Below are positions 37,306-47,580 of a DNA stretch of 64,000 nucleotides, in pieces; the first letter of the stretch is position 1; each line of letters opens with the position of its first letter. The DNA comes from Tetracentron sinense (taxonomy: Eukaryota; Streptophyta; Magnoliopsida; Trochodendrales; Trochodendraceae): assembly GCA_015143295.1 (NCBI GenBank), contig CM026571.1:4235501-4299500 (forward strand). The letters run 5' to 3'. The translations under genes and the position numbers were made by a program. Below the pieces are notes generated by a model, which had not been told where the DNA came from, made no database searches, and saw only the letters and a list, made by a program, of their open reading frames with translations.

Positions 37306-37843
37306 AGCTAGGGGAGTGCTATCCCTACTCTCTCCCTATTGCACTCTCTTCTTTTAGGGTAAGAAGACAAGGATATTATCAAGGAGGACCCACCACAAAA
37401 TCCTTGCCTCTTACCCCCAATTTAAAGTGAGATCGAATCGCAGCCAATCACAATTAAATTCCGGGAGAATTCAGTCGTACCCATAGGTCAACAAGTGTCT
37501 CTTTTAACCCTTATTAACCTTGATTAAGATTTACTAACCCTTATGATTCAACAATCTAACCTTAGGTTTTAGAAATTCTTTTTTAAAAAAATTAACCTTA
37601 GAGTTGAAATTTTTTAACCTTAGGGTAAACTTTTTTTACTATTTTTTTCCTAAAAATCAAGATTAGATTGCTGAACCCTAAGGGTTAGTGAATCTTAACC
37701 ATGGTTAATAGGATTTAATAGGAACAAGCGTTGAAAAGTGGGCGCGATTGAATTCGCCTTGAACTCAATCGCGATTGGTGGTGATTCGATCTCCCAAAAA
37801 GTGGGGGAAAGTAAAATAGAGGAGAGTAAGGTTAGCAAAATCC
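37306..37843. mobile_element. Mutator-type MITE with core repeat
   Basis: Perfect 9-bp duplication TTACCCACT (37297-37305, 37844-37852). Outer arms GGGGAGTGCTATCCCTACTC and, reversed, GGATTTTGCTAACCTTACTC; inner arms GAGATCGAATCGCAGCCAAT and its complement. The centre carries the GATTAGATTGCTGAACCCTA core. Confidence 0.82.
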
Positions 37844-37924
37844 TTACCCACTAATTAGGCCCAATCTTAGTAATACTGGTCAAATGTCAATGGCAGCCAA
37901 CCACTATGTATATTCTCAAGTGCC

Positions 37925-38000
37925 AATCGGTGTCGGCATCGTAGCTCGACCAGATGGTGCTTTTATGTTGCAACCCTGAGATCACAGGTTCGATCGATTG
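37925..38000 (+). mobile_element. Possible tRNA-like SINE head
   Basis: GTAGCTCGACCAGATGG (box A-like) and CACAGGTTCGATCGATTG (box B-like) are spaced as in a tRNA-derived promoter. No tRNA fold is evident and no tail was found. Confidence 0.3.
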
Positions 38001-38155
38001 ATGGAAACTTACCTACTCTTTGTACAATTTCGCCATGAAATTACTAATTATTATATATTAAGATTAAGGAAACAACTTTTGTACATGCCGACCTAGCTGA
38101 ACTTAAATACTAACTACTCAAATTAAATACAATCGTGTAATGTAGATAAACTTAA

Positions 38156-39556
38156 CTACTTATGGTTCTTCCATTTCTGTACCACATCAGAGAGTGATTT
38201 CGTAGATGACCCATTTTCGCTCAACACCTCGGCCGAGGCATCCTTAAGGTCTCTCATCCGGTTGCGGAGCTTCTTCCCTTCTTCTCCTTCCATTAGGCCT
38301 TTTACAACTTTTGTGATCTCCTCTCGCCCAACTAGACCATTTTCGTTAACCTTGGGCCTCAGTGCCACCTTTAGTTCCTCCGTTAACATTACGGCATTCA
38401 TTTTTTGTTCCGCATAGAGTGGCCACGCAATTAAGGGCATGCCATGGACGACGCTCTCGAGGACAGAGTTCCAGCCACAATGGGTTAAGAACCCTCCCGT
38501 CGAGCCATGGCTAAGAACTTGGATCTGAGGTGCCCATGAGGGCACCACTAAACCCAACCCTTTGGTCCTCTCCAAGAATCCCTCGGGGAGGAAATCAAAA
38601 GGGTCCTTAATGCTCTCGGCACTAAAGTAGGTGGCATTGGCTGCCTTTTCATGTGGGCTTCTTACAACCCACAGGAATCTTTGCTCGCTCATTTCCAGTC
38701 CCGAGGCCAATTCATTAAGCTGCTCGTGAGAGAGGGTCCCACCACTTCCAAACGACACAAATAAAACCGAGCCACGTGGCTGACTGTCCAACCACCTTAA
38801 ACAGCCAGACCCATCAGCCCCACTGGTTGAGCCCGTCTGAATGAGTGGTCCAATCGGGTAAACCGGTGGCTTACCTGATTCTTCTTCCATCAAAGCCTTT
38901 ATAGCTCCAGCTTCCAACTCCATAAAGCTATTTACCATAATACCCTCAGCCAAGCTGTACCGTTTTCCATGATGAAGAAGCCATCTATAGGCTTCGTTCT
39001 TCCTGTCCTGAACTGGGTCCAAGAGATCTCTTCCGTGAATGGGTACACACCCCGGAATTTTCACCAATTCAGGTAGGTCTCTGTACTCGCAAGATACTTC
39101 TTCATCGAGCTTTTGCAAATGGAGGAAAACCGATAACCCCATAGCGGTCGACGGGAAAAAGATGTAGGGTGAAACATCGAATTCCTTAGCGACATCGAAC
39201 GCATCAGTACCGAAGAGATCGACAACTAAAGCTACAAGACGAGTATTGGCCACTAAGACCTTAAAAGTGTCGCGAAGATAAGAGAGAGAGCGAACCACCG
39301 TGAGGGAGATACGGGTTTCAATCTTAACGTCATCAGGAAGATCATCGAAGCTAACGGGAGGAAGAAAGACGGAACTTATGCTCTTGGGAAGGTCGTCAAG
39401 GATTAGTTTCTGTGCTTTACCCGGGGATCCGTCGCTAGACATGATAAATGTAACCGATAAATTATGGTGGAAGACGAGTCGCTTAGCGAACTCAACGAGT
39501 GGGATGAGGTGACCCATCCCTGGACTCGGTACAATGGCTATGTGGGGTGCTTCCAT
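38156..39556 (-). CDS. UGT72B-like glucosyltransferase, copy B
   Basis: Intronless, 466 residues. His16 (PSPGMGHLIP) and Asp113 (VVDLFGTDAF) match the catalytic pair of the family, and the PSPG box runs from Trp341 to Gln384, differing from copy A at three places. The Leu after Asp113 is the usual UGT72B residue. One residue is gained relative to copy A in the EEESGKP linker (about 224-229). Predicted cytosolic UDP-glucose:phenolic O-glucosyltransferase; acceptor unknown. A clean TATA box lies about 50 bases upstream of the ATG, giving a short leader, unlike copy A where a MITE occupies this site. Reading frame intact. Confidence 0.95.
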   Translation of the reverse strand: MEAPHIAIVPSPGMGHLIPLVEFAKRLVFHHNLSVTFIMSSDGSPGKAQKLILDDLPKSISSVFLPPVSFDDLPDDVKIETRISLTVVRSLSYLRDTFKVLVANTRLVALVVDLFGTDAFDVAKEFDVSPYIFFPSTAMGLSVFLHLQKLDEEVSCEYRDLPELVKIPGCVPIHGRDLLDPVQDRKNEAYRWLLHHGKRYSLAEGIMVNSFMELEAGAIKALMEEESGKPPVYPIGPLIQTGSTSGADGSGCLRWLDSQPRGSVLFVSFGSGGTLSHEQLNELASGLEMSEQRFLWVVRSPHEKAANATYFSAESIKDPFDFLPEGFLERTKGLGLVVPSWAPQIQVLSHGSTGGFLTHCGWNSVLESVVHGMPLIAWPLYAEQKMNAVMLTEELKVALRPKVNENGLVGREEITKVVKGLMEGEEGKKLRNRMRDLKDASAEVLSENGSSTKSLSDVVQKWKNHK

Positions 39557-39604
39557 GGTGGCTACTATTGTGTAAGATGAGGAGGAAAGGAGGGCATATA
39601 CAGG

Positions 39605-39614
39605 CTTTATATAG
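39605..39614 (-). promoter_or_regulatory. TATA box of UGT-B
   Basis: The - strand reads CTATATAAAG, a near-perfect TATA box, 49 bases before the ATG. The sequence around it (CAGGCTTTATATAGAGTTTTG on the + strand, first 20 bases) aligns with the two sides of the MITE in UGT-A. Confidence 0.8.
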
Positions 39615-39973
39615 AGTTTTGATTTCCTTGTTCTGAGTGTAGGAAAGTAGGAGTTAATCTACTTTACGGGGTTTGTTTGTTTGTTTGTTCGTTTTATTCA
39701 CTTTGTTTATTTTTGTGACGGAGAAGAGTCGTGGGGTTCTAGATAGGAGAGAATCGTAAAGGGTATGTACGTTTTGGGGATGATGTCAGGGTAACGCTAG
39801 CATTATGTAATTAATCTCCACCTTATTATTTTTTGGTTTTTTTTTTCTTCTCATGCGTTACAAGTCCAGTATTCTTCTAAGGCGGGCTGAAACTTCAAAG
39901 TCTAGAACTGATTAGTCAAAAATGGGGTGTCTCTAATCTGTCAGTGGCACAATGCTTTTTACCTTCCTTGGTT

Positions 39974-40143
39974 GGACTTTGCTACTGAGAGCATTTTAGT
40001 GCCAAGACCACCGTGGTCGAGGGAGGACGGGATTTCAGGTGGGGCTCATTTCACATGATGGGCCCCACCTGAAGAGCACAGTCTTGATGGTCTTGGCCCT
40101 AAGACGGCTTCTAGTCCCTAAGACAGCCTCAGAAGCTTTATCC
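39974..40143. mobile_element. Palindromic GAGACC-family MITE, copy 6
   Basis: GGACTTTGCTACTGAGAGC to GAAGCTTTATCC. Flanks TCCTTGGTT (39965-39973) and TATTTGGTT (40144-40152) match 7 of 9. Confidence 0.82.
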
Positions 40144-40379
40144 TATTTGGTTCATCCACTTAGGTGAGAATAATTTTTTCTTTTTGATGACAAATGTTTG
40201 CCCAGGCTTACTGAGCTGCACGATACGCATTCCCTAATTTTGGTTCATCTAGTTAGGCGAGAATAATTTTTTTTTATTTTTTTGCTTTAAAAATACTAGC
40301 TCCAACCTGTAATTAAAAAATCTTCCAACTCTCATTACATGTTACTATAATCGGTTACCTTCACAATTGGTTAACACAA

Positions 40380-40595
40380 CTTTTTTCTTTTTTGGGGAAC
40401 GATGGTATCCGGGCCTCTTAGAGCACCCGACTAAGTCCCTCGAGCGTGCAGATCCCTTATACTATATAAACACGAAAGTCGGGATAAATCCCGAAGGCTC
40501 GCCAACAAGGGGAAGGGACTCGAACTCAAGACCTCTACTTCTTCAGTCATGGTCTTCCACTAGCCCAACCCCTCATTGGAGCGTGGTAAGAGATT
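40380..40595 (-). mobile_element. tRNA-derived SINE, second family
   Basis: On the - strand: box A-like GGGTTGGGCTAGTGGAAGAC, then box B GAGGTCTTGAGTTCGAGTCC, a body, and an A-rich tail (AAAAAAGAAAAAAG). About 215 bp. Unlike the SINE at 42761 in its body. Not a tRNA gene: no cloverleaf. Confidence 0.65.
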
Positions 40596-40599
40596 AACT

Positions 40600-41640
40600 A
40601 TGAAATGGAGCTTTGGTTAAAGAGATAACCGAAGCAACCCAATAAACGCTTTGAAAGGGGTAGTTTGGAAATTAAAGAACAAAGTTTTAATTGACAAAAA
40701 TACCGTACTTTTATATTTATATTAATAAATTCCAAACAACTCCTATCTAAAGGCATGTTTTTTTGTTGTTCCAACTATCTCTTCAACCTGAGCTCTTAGA
40801 CATCTTAATTCTCGTCTTTTAAAAGTAACATGTAAAAGCAACAACCTGTGTAGCTTCAATTGATTATATATCGGAGCTCCTATTCATAGTTATTCTCTTC
40901 TTTTAAAAGTCATTTACAAAAACAACAGCACATGCTCCAATATGGGTGAGAGGCTAGTACATGTCTTTTTTTATAAGTGATAGAGGATGGATCTTATCCA
41001 AAAGAATGAGGAGGAGGAATGTAGAATGAGGGTGGTTTAACTTTTTATCAATTCATCACCAGTTTGAAGTAAAATTCGAGTAATGACTCCGCCCACCATG
41101 ATAGAGCCTCTCGACATGAAAGTGAATTTCAAAGATTCAAAGAAAAATCATATCTTTTGAGTCATCGTACGTTTGGTGCACGAACGGCCATTCTTGAAGA
41201 ACATGATGTCATATGGCTTTCTCCATTCTATCTCCAAAGGATCATTATTGCGTGACCAAAAAAGAAATGGGGCTAGGGATATGTAGTTCAATAACCTTCG
41301 AATTGAGGTGCTTAAATCGATCTCCTCAAGCAGGTCTAAAGACCTGATTTTGTGACACCTTAAGGTGACCTTCCCCCATGCCACATATCTCATATTATTA
41401 TTTGTAAGGAGTTCAATCAAAAGACTGTTCTTACCAAAATAAAATAAATCAAAAGACTATGTTCAGGTAATCTGTTCTTTCGGTCCTCATTTTTTTATCA
41501 CTCAGTCAAGGGATTAAAATGGACAGATGAGCTTCAGCGGTTCAATTTGGAGACTGGTTCTCCTTTCCAATCAATACGTGTGGCCATTTAGAAATGAAAC
41601 TATCAATCAAACTGGGTTTCTTCGATTTTCATTATTAAAA
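40600..41640. other. Gene-free stretch
   Basis: No gene, RNA or clear repeat recognised. The - strand frame at 41148-41420 has no known motif. Confidence 0.4.
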
Positions 41641-41641
41641 T

Positions 41642-41780
41642 TGATAGAGAATAGAGTATTTAATCCTAATCTATAACTAGAGATATTGATCTAAGATTCC
41701 GATTGTGATGAGATACACATATGATATAGTATTTCATCTTACATTTATTTCTTAAATACTCCATTCTCTATCAAAAATAA
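41642..41780. mobile_element. Small MITE
   Basis: GATAGAGAATAGAGTATTTAA at the left (21 bp, first 20 shown matching) faces TTAAATACTCCATTCTCTATC at the right. AT-rich interior. Family unclear. Confidence 0.55.
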
Positions 41781-41954
41781 CTTCCAAGAGACAGATACCA
41801 ATATCTACTCAGTCCACTGTAGCCCCATTACAACTCAATGCACTGTTAATTCTATATTTCTATATCCAGACCGTCATTTTTTTGTTTACGCAGTTCATAG
41901 TAATATATATAGTACTTGATATTTATTACTGAGACCTTGTGATTTCTTTTTTAA

Positions 41955-42600
41955 AATAAATAAAACACCCGATGGGGGTGAGGGTTTGGCGGACTCCTAT
42001 CAGTTTATTAATATCAAAAACCACAATACAAATCAGAGGGGGGAGGGCATAAAACCAAAACCCTACAAAACAGACCAAATTTAACATCTAATATTAAAGA
42101 GCGTAGATCTGTTGATTCGAAAGATACCTTTAATAATCAAAGGAATATCACGAAATTCACTGAAAACTTTGCTATCAAGATTGTTGCAGGCTTCTTTGAA
42201 TAGAAAATCAACTGTCTAGTTGTTTCTCTATAAATATGATGAAATACCATGTTGCAATTTTCTTTCAGGATTCCTATTTTCTTCCACCAATACCACGTAT
42301 TCCACGGAGGTTCAATCACCACATTGATAACATCTATAATAATCTTGGAATCACTTTCCACAATAATATTAGAGACCTATTCTTTCACAAAAAACACAAC
42401 CATCATGAACAGCTCTAATTTCAGTTATAGTATTAGATTCAATATCATAATGCTCGTAGAAAGTCAAGACTAGCTTACCATTATCATCGCGAATAACTCC
42501 ACCTCCACCACAGAGTCTCGGATTAATGATCGTAGTGCCATCTGTGTTCAATTTAAACCAATCCAGAGACAGTCAAAACCACTTAGTAGAAATAAGCCTT
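41955..42600 (-). pseudogene. LINE 3' relic with RNase H domain
   Basis: Two - strand frames, 42551-42369 and 42361-42137, read as one RNase H-like domain: LNTDGT, GGGGVIRDDNG, then VESDSKIIID. The Asp and Glu residues expected at the active site are visible. A single frameshift near 42365 separates the two parts. The downstream end (41955-42110) resembles a plant LINE 3' tail (TTGATATTAATAAACTGATA). The reverse transcriptase part is not in the window. Confidence 0.65.
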
Positions 42601-42760
42601 TTTATCCTAGCAAGAGAAATTTGGAGACCAAAGTAAGAGCACAACTCTTCGTCCCTATGACTCACTGAGACCTTGTGATCAAGATGTATGTACCTTGATA
42701 AATCAAGTAGATATTAAGTCACAAAGAAATGCCTCTTAGTTTGTGTAAAGAAGAAAATTA

Positions 42761-42948
42761 CACAAAGGGTTGGGGGGCTTTCACCAAGTGGGAAGTCCTG
42801 GGTTCCATTTCGCACTCCCCCTTTGGGGTCAACCTCGAATGGGTTTACTCGGACTTACCTGATGTGGTGTGGCGGGTTGCAGGCTCACATCGCACCCTCG
42901 GGGATGAGCCCTGACCCAAAGGGTTGGGGACACCCCGAGTTCCAAAAA
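42761..42948 (+). mobile_element. tRNA-derived SINE with perfect 14-bp target duplication
   Basis: Body with GTGGGAAGTCCTGGGTTCCA (box B region) and a short A tail. The direct repeat AAAGAAGAAAATTA lies at 42747-42760 and 42949-42962, the mark of LINE-assisted insertion. Same family as the split SINE at 6616-7215. Confidence 0.88.
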
Positions 42949-43450
42949 AAAGAAGAAAATTAATATTGTTGTATTTCTTGCCTGTAATATATTGAGAATA
43001 AAAGGACATAACTTTTTTTTTTCCATTAAAATGTTCATCACTGTCATACACTACACGACCTAAAGGGGAATCCGAATAATTCAGCCTTGATCGTATCAAA
43101 ATAAAATGTTAGGGACTTCTCTATTATAAATTAGCATAAATAATGAAGTCACACTATATTAATATGCTATCAAGACACGAAAGGAATCAGAAAATTTGAT
43201 TTACAACATTATTTGATAATTCTAGAACATGGACAAGAGCTTCTTCAGGAATATGGTTTGCAACTTGATTTGATTTCCATCAAGTATGATCAATTCTCTA
43301 GTCAATTCCATTAGTTAGAGAATGATCATGACTAGCTAAAAATGCACTTGGAAGGGACATGAAACCAATACATGTAGAATCACATTCTATCTCAATTTTG
43401 GAAATTCTAACCCATAGCGAAACATATCAACACCTCCTACTTGCTATAAC

Positions 43451-44287
43451 CAGGGGCAAAGCCAGGGGATAAGGGAGGGCAGTTGCCCCGTACAAAAAAA
43501 CTAAAAAATAGTTCAATAGGGCATAGCCATGTCATGGGGCAGCTGCCCCCTTATCTTTTTGAATATATATATATAAAGGCTAGTTTGGATCCGATTCTAT
43601 TATTCGGAATTAGGGGTGTATTCGAGCCGGGCTTGGCCCTGCTCAGCTTGAAGCTCGGCTTGGCCTAAAATGGTGCTCGAAGTTCGGCCCCGAATTCATA
43701 ATGCTTGGCTCAAAGCTCGGCTCGGCCCGAATTGATTCAAGCTCGAGTGGGGCTTGGCTTGGCTCAAGCTCGGCTTGAATACTTTTTAAAAAGAAATTAA
43801 ATACAATAATAATATTTTATATTATTTATATATGTAATAATGATATATAGATAATTTTTTATTTTTTAAAATAATATTCGAGCTGAGCTCGACCCGAATT
43901 GAGCCTCAATCAAGTCGGGCCGAATCAAATAGGCTTTAGCTCAAGCTCGGCTTAAACATATTTCAAGCTTGAAACTCAACTAGGCTCGGCTCGGCCTGAT
44001 CAAGCCTAAAAATCAAGCTTGAGCTCGGCTTGATCAGGTCGAGCCCAGTCGAACAACCAAGCTAGCCCGGCTTGTGTACACCCCTATTTAGAATCAAGAA
44101 TTGATTGTGTAGAAATCAATTGTCAAATAATCACCATATTGTTTGGTTCACAATCATGAATCCCTCTCCCCGTAAACCCAAAATATTTCTTATCTCCTAA
44201 TTAATTTCCACAAATTCATTAAAAAATTACTAACATTTTCAATCAACCATAACTTTCCCCTACAAGAAAGTCTTGGCTCCGCTCCTT
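43451..44287. mobile_element. hAT-like element of the CAGGGGC family, hosting another
   Basis: CAGGGGCAAAGCCAGG at the left and CTTGGCTCCGCTCCTT at the right; GCTATAAC flanks both sides (43443-43450, 44288-44295). A nested element occupies 43611-44086. Confidence 0.75.
43611..44086. mobile_element. hAT-like MITE, TAGGGGTGT family, copy 1
   Basis: TAGGGGTGT...ACACCCCTA ends with long GAGCC/AAGCTCGGCTT-rich arms that are mutually complementary. Flanks TTCGGAAT (43603-43610) and TTTAGAAT (44087-44094) match 6 of 8. Confidence 0.78.
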
Positions 44288-44434
44288 GCTATAACCAGTC
44301 CCCCTTGCATTACACATATTGTCTTTCAGAACCTACCTGCAAATGCTATTTATTTTGTCAATCCTAAAGGGATTTTTGGTTCCAGGCATAACTCTATCTT
44401 AGTCAAACATAATACAAGATGAGGTGTTATAGGT

Positions 44435-44695
44435 GTTTAGTATTAGGAAATATCCTATTGTAATAAAGTGAATGAGATACACTGAAACATCTATTTAAAC
44501 CCTTTATGGGGTCATTGTAAATCATTCAAGAATTCTCAATATAGAAAGATCTCTCAAAGATAATCCTAATCTAATCATACCTAATCAAATCCTAAATTCA
44601 AATTTAATTGATACTATCTAATTGTAAAGAGATACACTGATAATGATACAGTGTATCTCATTCACTTTAGTACAATAGGATATTTCCTAATATTT
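44435..44695. mobile_element. Inverted-repeat element with about 42-bp arms
   Basis: TATTAGGAAATATCCTATTG at the left and its complement at the right, arms continuing through GTGAATGAGATACACTG. TTTAG flanks both sides, which would suit an LTR-type relic; TA flanks would equally suit a mariner-type MITE. The interior resembles an LTR leader (CATTCAAGAATTCTC). Class undecided. Confidence 0.5.
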
Positions 44696-46102
44696 AGGAT
44701 ACAGATTCTCTTGAAGGTGTACTTCTATCTTAGTCAGATATGATACAAGATGAGGTGTCATAGGTGTTTAGGGATCGGATTTGGTCTGACCCTCGCAAGA
44801 CCAAAACGGTCTGGCCCACTCACAAAGCCTCTCTCTAACTGTAATTTATAATCCTGGTTAATTTTTTTTAAGTCTTTTGATTAATTTTTTAAAATATTTT
44901 TTTCCTAAAAATCAAGGTTAGATAGTTGAACCCTAAGGGTTTGTGAATCTTAAGAACAGTTCAAGAGTGCAAAAAAATGACACATGTTGACCTGTCACAT
45001 GAGGGCAAATGGTTTTTATTACCCAATAATTGGACCCTAGAGGGGAGGGAGGGTGATTAGGGTGTATGTCAAATTTAAAAAATTTTCCTAATTCCTTTAA
45101 GCGGAATTTCAATTTTAAAAATTAAAAGGGAATAGAATTCAAACAATTTAACCAATAATGCAAAAACACAAAGTAAAAAGAAGGTAAGAGAATGCAAACG
45201 CAAGGAGTTTCTCGAGGTTCGACAACCCACCTACGTCCCCACCTCAAGCTATACCCGCTAGAGGATTCACCATGATTTTGCTCGCATAAACTTCTTCACG
45301 GGTGAAGTCCAAACCTTTTACAATCTTTCTTACGGGTAGAGATCCAACCTTGCAATTGAACAATTCTCCCTAGACTTAGTCCACTTTCCGGGTAGTTATC
45401 AAACCTTATAAAGCTCCCACTGATGTCTTGATTTCAACACACTTGGATAGAAATGTTTTACAATCTGAATTTGCTTCTTACATGAGCTACTAGATCACTT
45501 GCAAGCTCACTGAAAATCTCTCAAAAATTGGAGTTGAATAACTCAAGAACTTGGATTTGGGAATTCTTGGTTAAACTCTATAGATTTTGAAATCTAAGCT
45601 TGGAGTGAATGATTTTAATGATTTGAAGTATTAGAATTATTAATTTCATTCATAATTCAATCATATTTATAACCCTTACAAAAATATAGCCGTTGGAGGC
45701 ACAATGGGATAAAAAAAAATGGCAGTTAAAAACTAGCCGTTACAGAGTTCATGAAACTCTGTCCCGCATGATTTCGTTGACAATATTGGGTGAGCATTCT
45801 GATTTCGTCGACAAGATTTGGACAGAGATTTGAAACACTGGCTCTGTGGCCAGTTTCGGCGACAAAATAAATTTCACTATTTAATTTCGTCGATGAAATT
45901 ATTCTGTTTTCTCAGTAATCTCATGTTTACTTAACCAATATAATTGACATTATTTCCTTGGTCTTATTGTAAGTGGTGAAATCTCACAACTTATTTCACA
46001 CCCCACACGAAAGGAAGTGTGTACTATGAGCATCAGATCACAACCCTAAGGAGGGCTATGATCACTTCACACCTTTACCGCCTTAGATTGATAATAATCT
46101 AA

Positions 46103-47035
46103 GGGGCAGCAAGGTGTCCCTTTGCTGCCCCAAAATCCAAATTAAAATAAATGGGCAGCAAGGAGCTCATTTGCCGCACCAAATTAAAATTAAACAAAAA
46201 GGGGTCTTTCAACAGACCCCACTCTGGCAACAAGAAGCCCTCTTGCTGCCCCAAATCCAAATTAAAATAAATGGGCAGCAAGGAACTCCCTTGCCACCCC
46301 AAATTAAAATTAAACAAAAAGGGATCTTTCAACAGACCCCACTCTGGCAGCAAGGAGCTCCTTTGCTGCCCCTAAATCCAAATTAAAATAAATGGGCAGC
46401 AAAGATCTCCATTGCTACCCCAAATTAAAATTAAATAAAAAGGGGTCTTTCAACAGACCCCACTCTGGCAGCAAGGAGCCCCCTTACTGCCCCAAAATCC
46501 AAATTGAAATAAATGGCCAGCAAGGAGCTCCCTTGCCACCACAAATTAAAATTAAATAAAAAGGGGTCTTTCAACAGATCTCACTCTAGCAGTAAGGAGC
46601 CTCCTTACTGCCCCAAAATCCAAATTGAAATAAATGGGCAGCAAAGAGCTCCCTTTTACCGCCCCAAATTAAAATTAAACAAAAAGGGGTCTTTCAACAA
46701 ACCTCACTCTGGCAGCAAGGAGCCACCTTGCTGCCCCAAAATCCAAATTGAAATAAATGAGCAGTAAGGAGCTCCCTTGCTATCCCAAAATAAAATTAAA
46801 CAAAAATGGGTCTTTTAACAGACCTCACTCTGGCAGCAAGGAGCCCCTTGCTACCCCAAATCCAAATTAAAATGAATGGGCAGCAATGAGCTCCCTTGCC
46901 GCCCCAAATTAAAATTTAACAAAATGGGTCTTTCAGCAGACCCCACTTTGGCAGCAAGGAGCCCCCTTGCTGCCCCAAATCTAAATTGAAATGAATTGAC
47001 AGCAAGAAGCTCTCTTGCCGCCCCAAAATAAAAGA
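46103..47035. repeat. Tandem array, about 120-bp units, hairpin-forming
   Basis: Seven spaced anchors (CTTTCAACAGACC or close variants) recur every 119-122 bp from about 46207. Each unit holds two GCAGCAAGGAG...CTTGCTGCC palindromes and one GGGGTCTTTCAACAGACCCC hairpin, so both halves fold. Confidence 0.9.
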
Positions 47036-47580
47036 GGTCTTTTAATAGACCCCACCTTGGTAGCAAGAAGTTTCCTTGCTGCCCCGAATTAAAAGGGGTC
47101 TTTTAATAGACCCCACCTTGGCAGCAAGGAGCTCCCTTGCTGCCCCAAATTAAAGATGGATTATTAATAGACCCCACCTTGGAAGTAAGGAGTTCCCTTA
47201 CTGACCCAATTAAAATGGGTCTTTTAATTGATCTCACATTGGCAGCAAGGAGCTCCCTTGCTGCTCCAAATTAAAGAGGGATCATTAATAGACCCCACCT
47301 TGGCAGCAAAGAGTTCCCTTGCTGCCTAGAATTAAAAGGGGTCTTTTAATAGACCCCACCTTGGTAGCAAGGAGTAGTCTTGCTGCCCCAAATTAAAATG
47401 GGTCTTTTAATAGACGCCACCTTGGCAACAAGAAGTCTCCTTACTGTCTCAAATTAAAATGGATCTTTTAATAGACCCCACCTTGGCAGCAAGAAGTCTC
47501 CTTGCTGCCCCAAATTAAAATTGGTCTTTTAATAGACCCAATCTCGGCAGCAAGGAGTTCCCTTACAGCCCTAAGTTAAA
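47036..47580. repeat. Tandem array, about 61-bp units, hairpin-forming
   Basis: Nine anchors of the GGTCTTTTAATAGACC type recur about every 61 bp. Each unit is a simplified version of the 120-bp unit: one GGCAGCAAGGAGCTCCCTTG palindrome and one GGTCT/AGACC hairpin. Confidence 0.9.

Noticed and set aside
40380-40595. tRNA gene, suggested by GGTCTTGAGTTCGAGTCC
   Set aside because: No cloverleaf forms around it and the body and A-rich tail fit a SINE. The same applies at 6616, 37925 and 42761.
46099-47066. Several 70-90-codon frames on both strands
   Set aside because: They are read-outs of the tandem hairpin array and share only its repeat period.
46103-47580. CRISPR-like array
   Set aside because: Units are directly adjacent without unique spacers, in a plant LTR.
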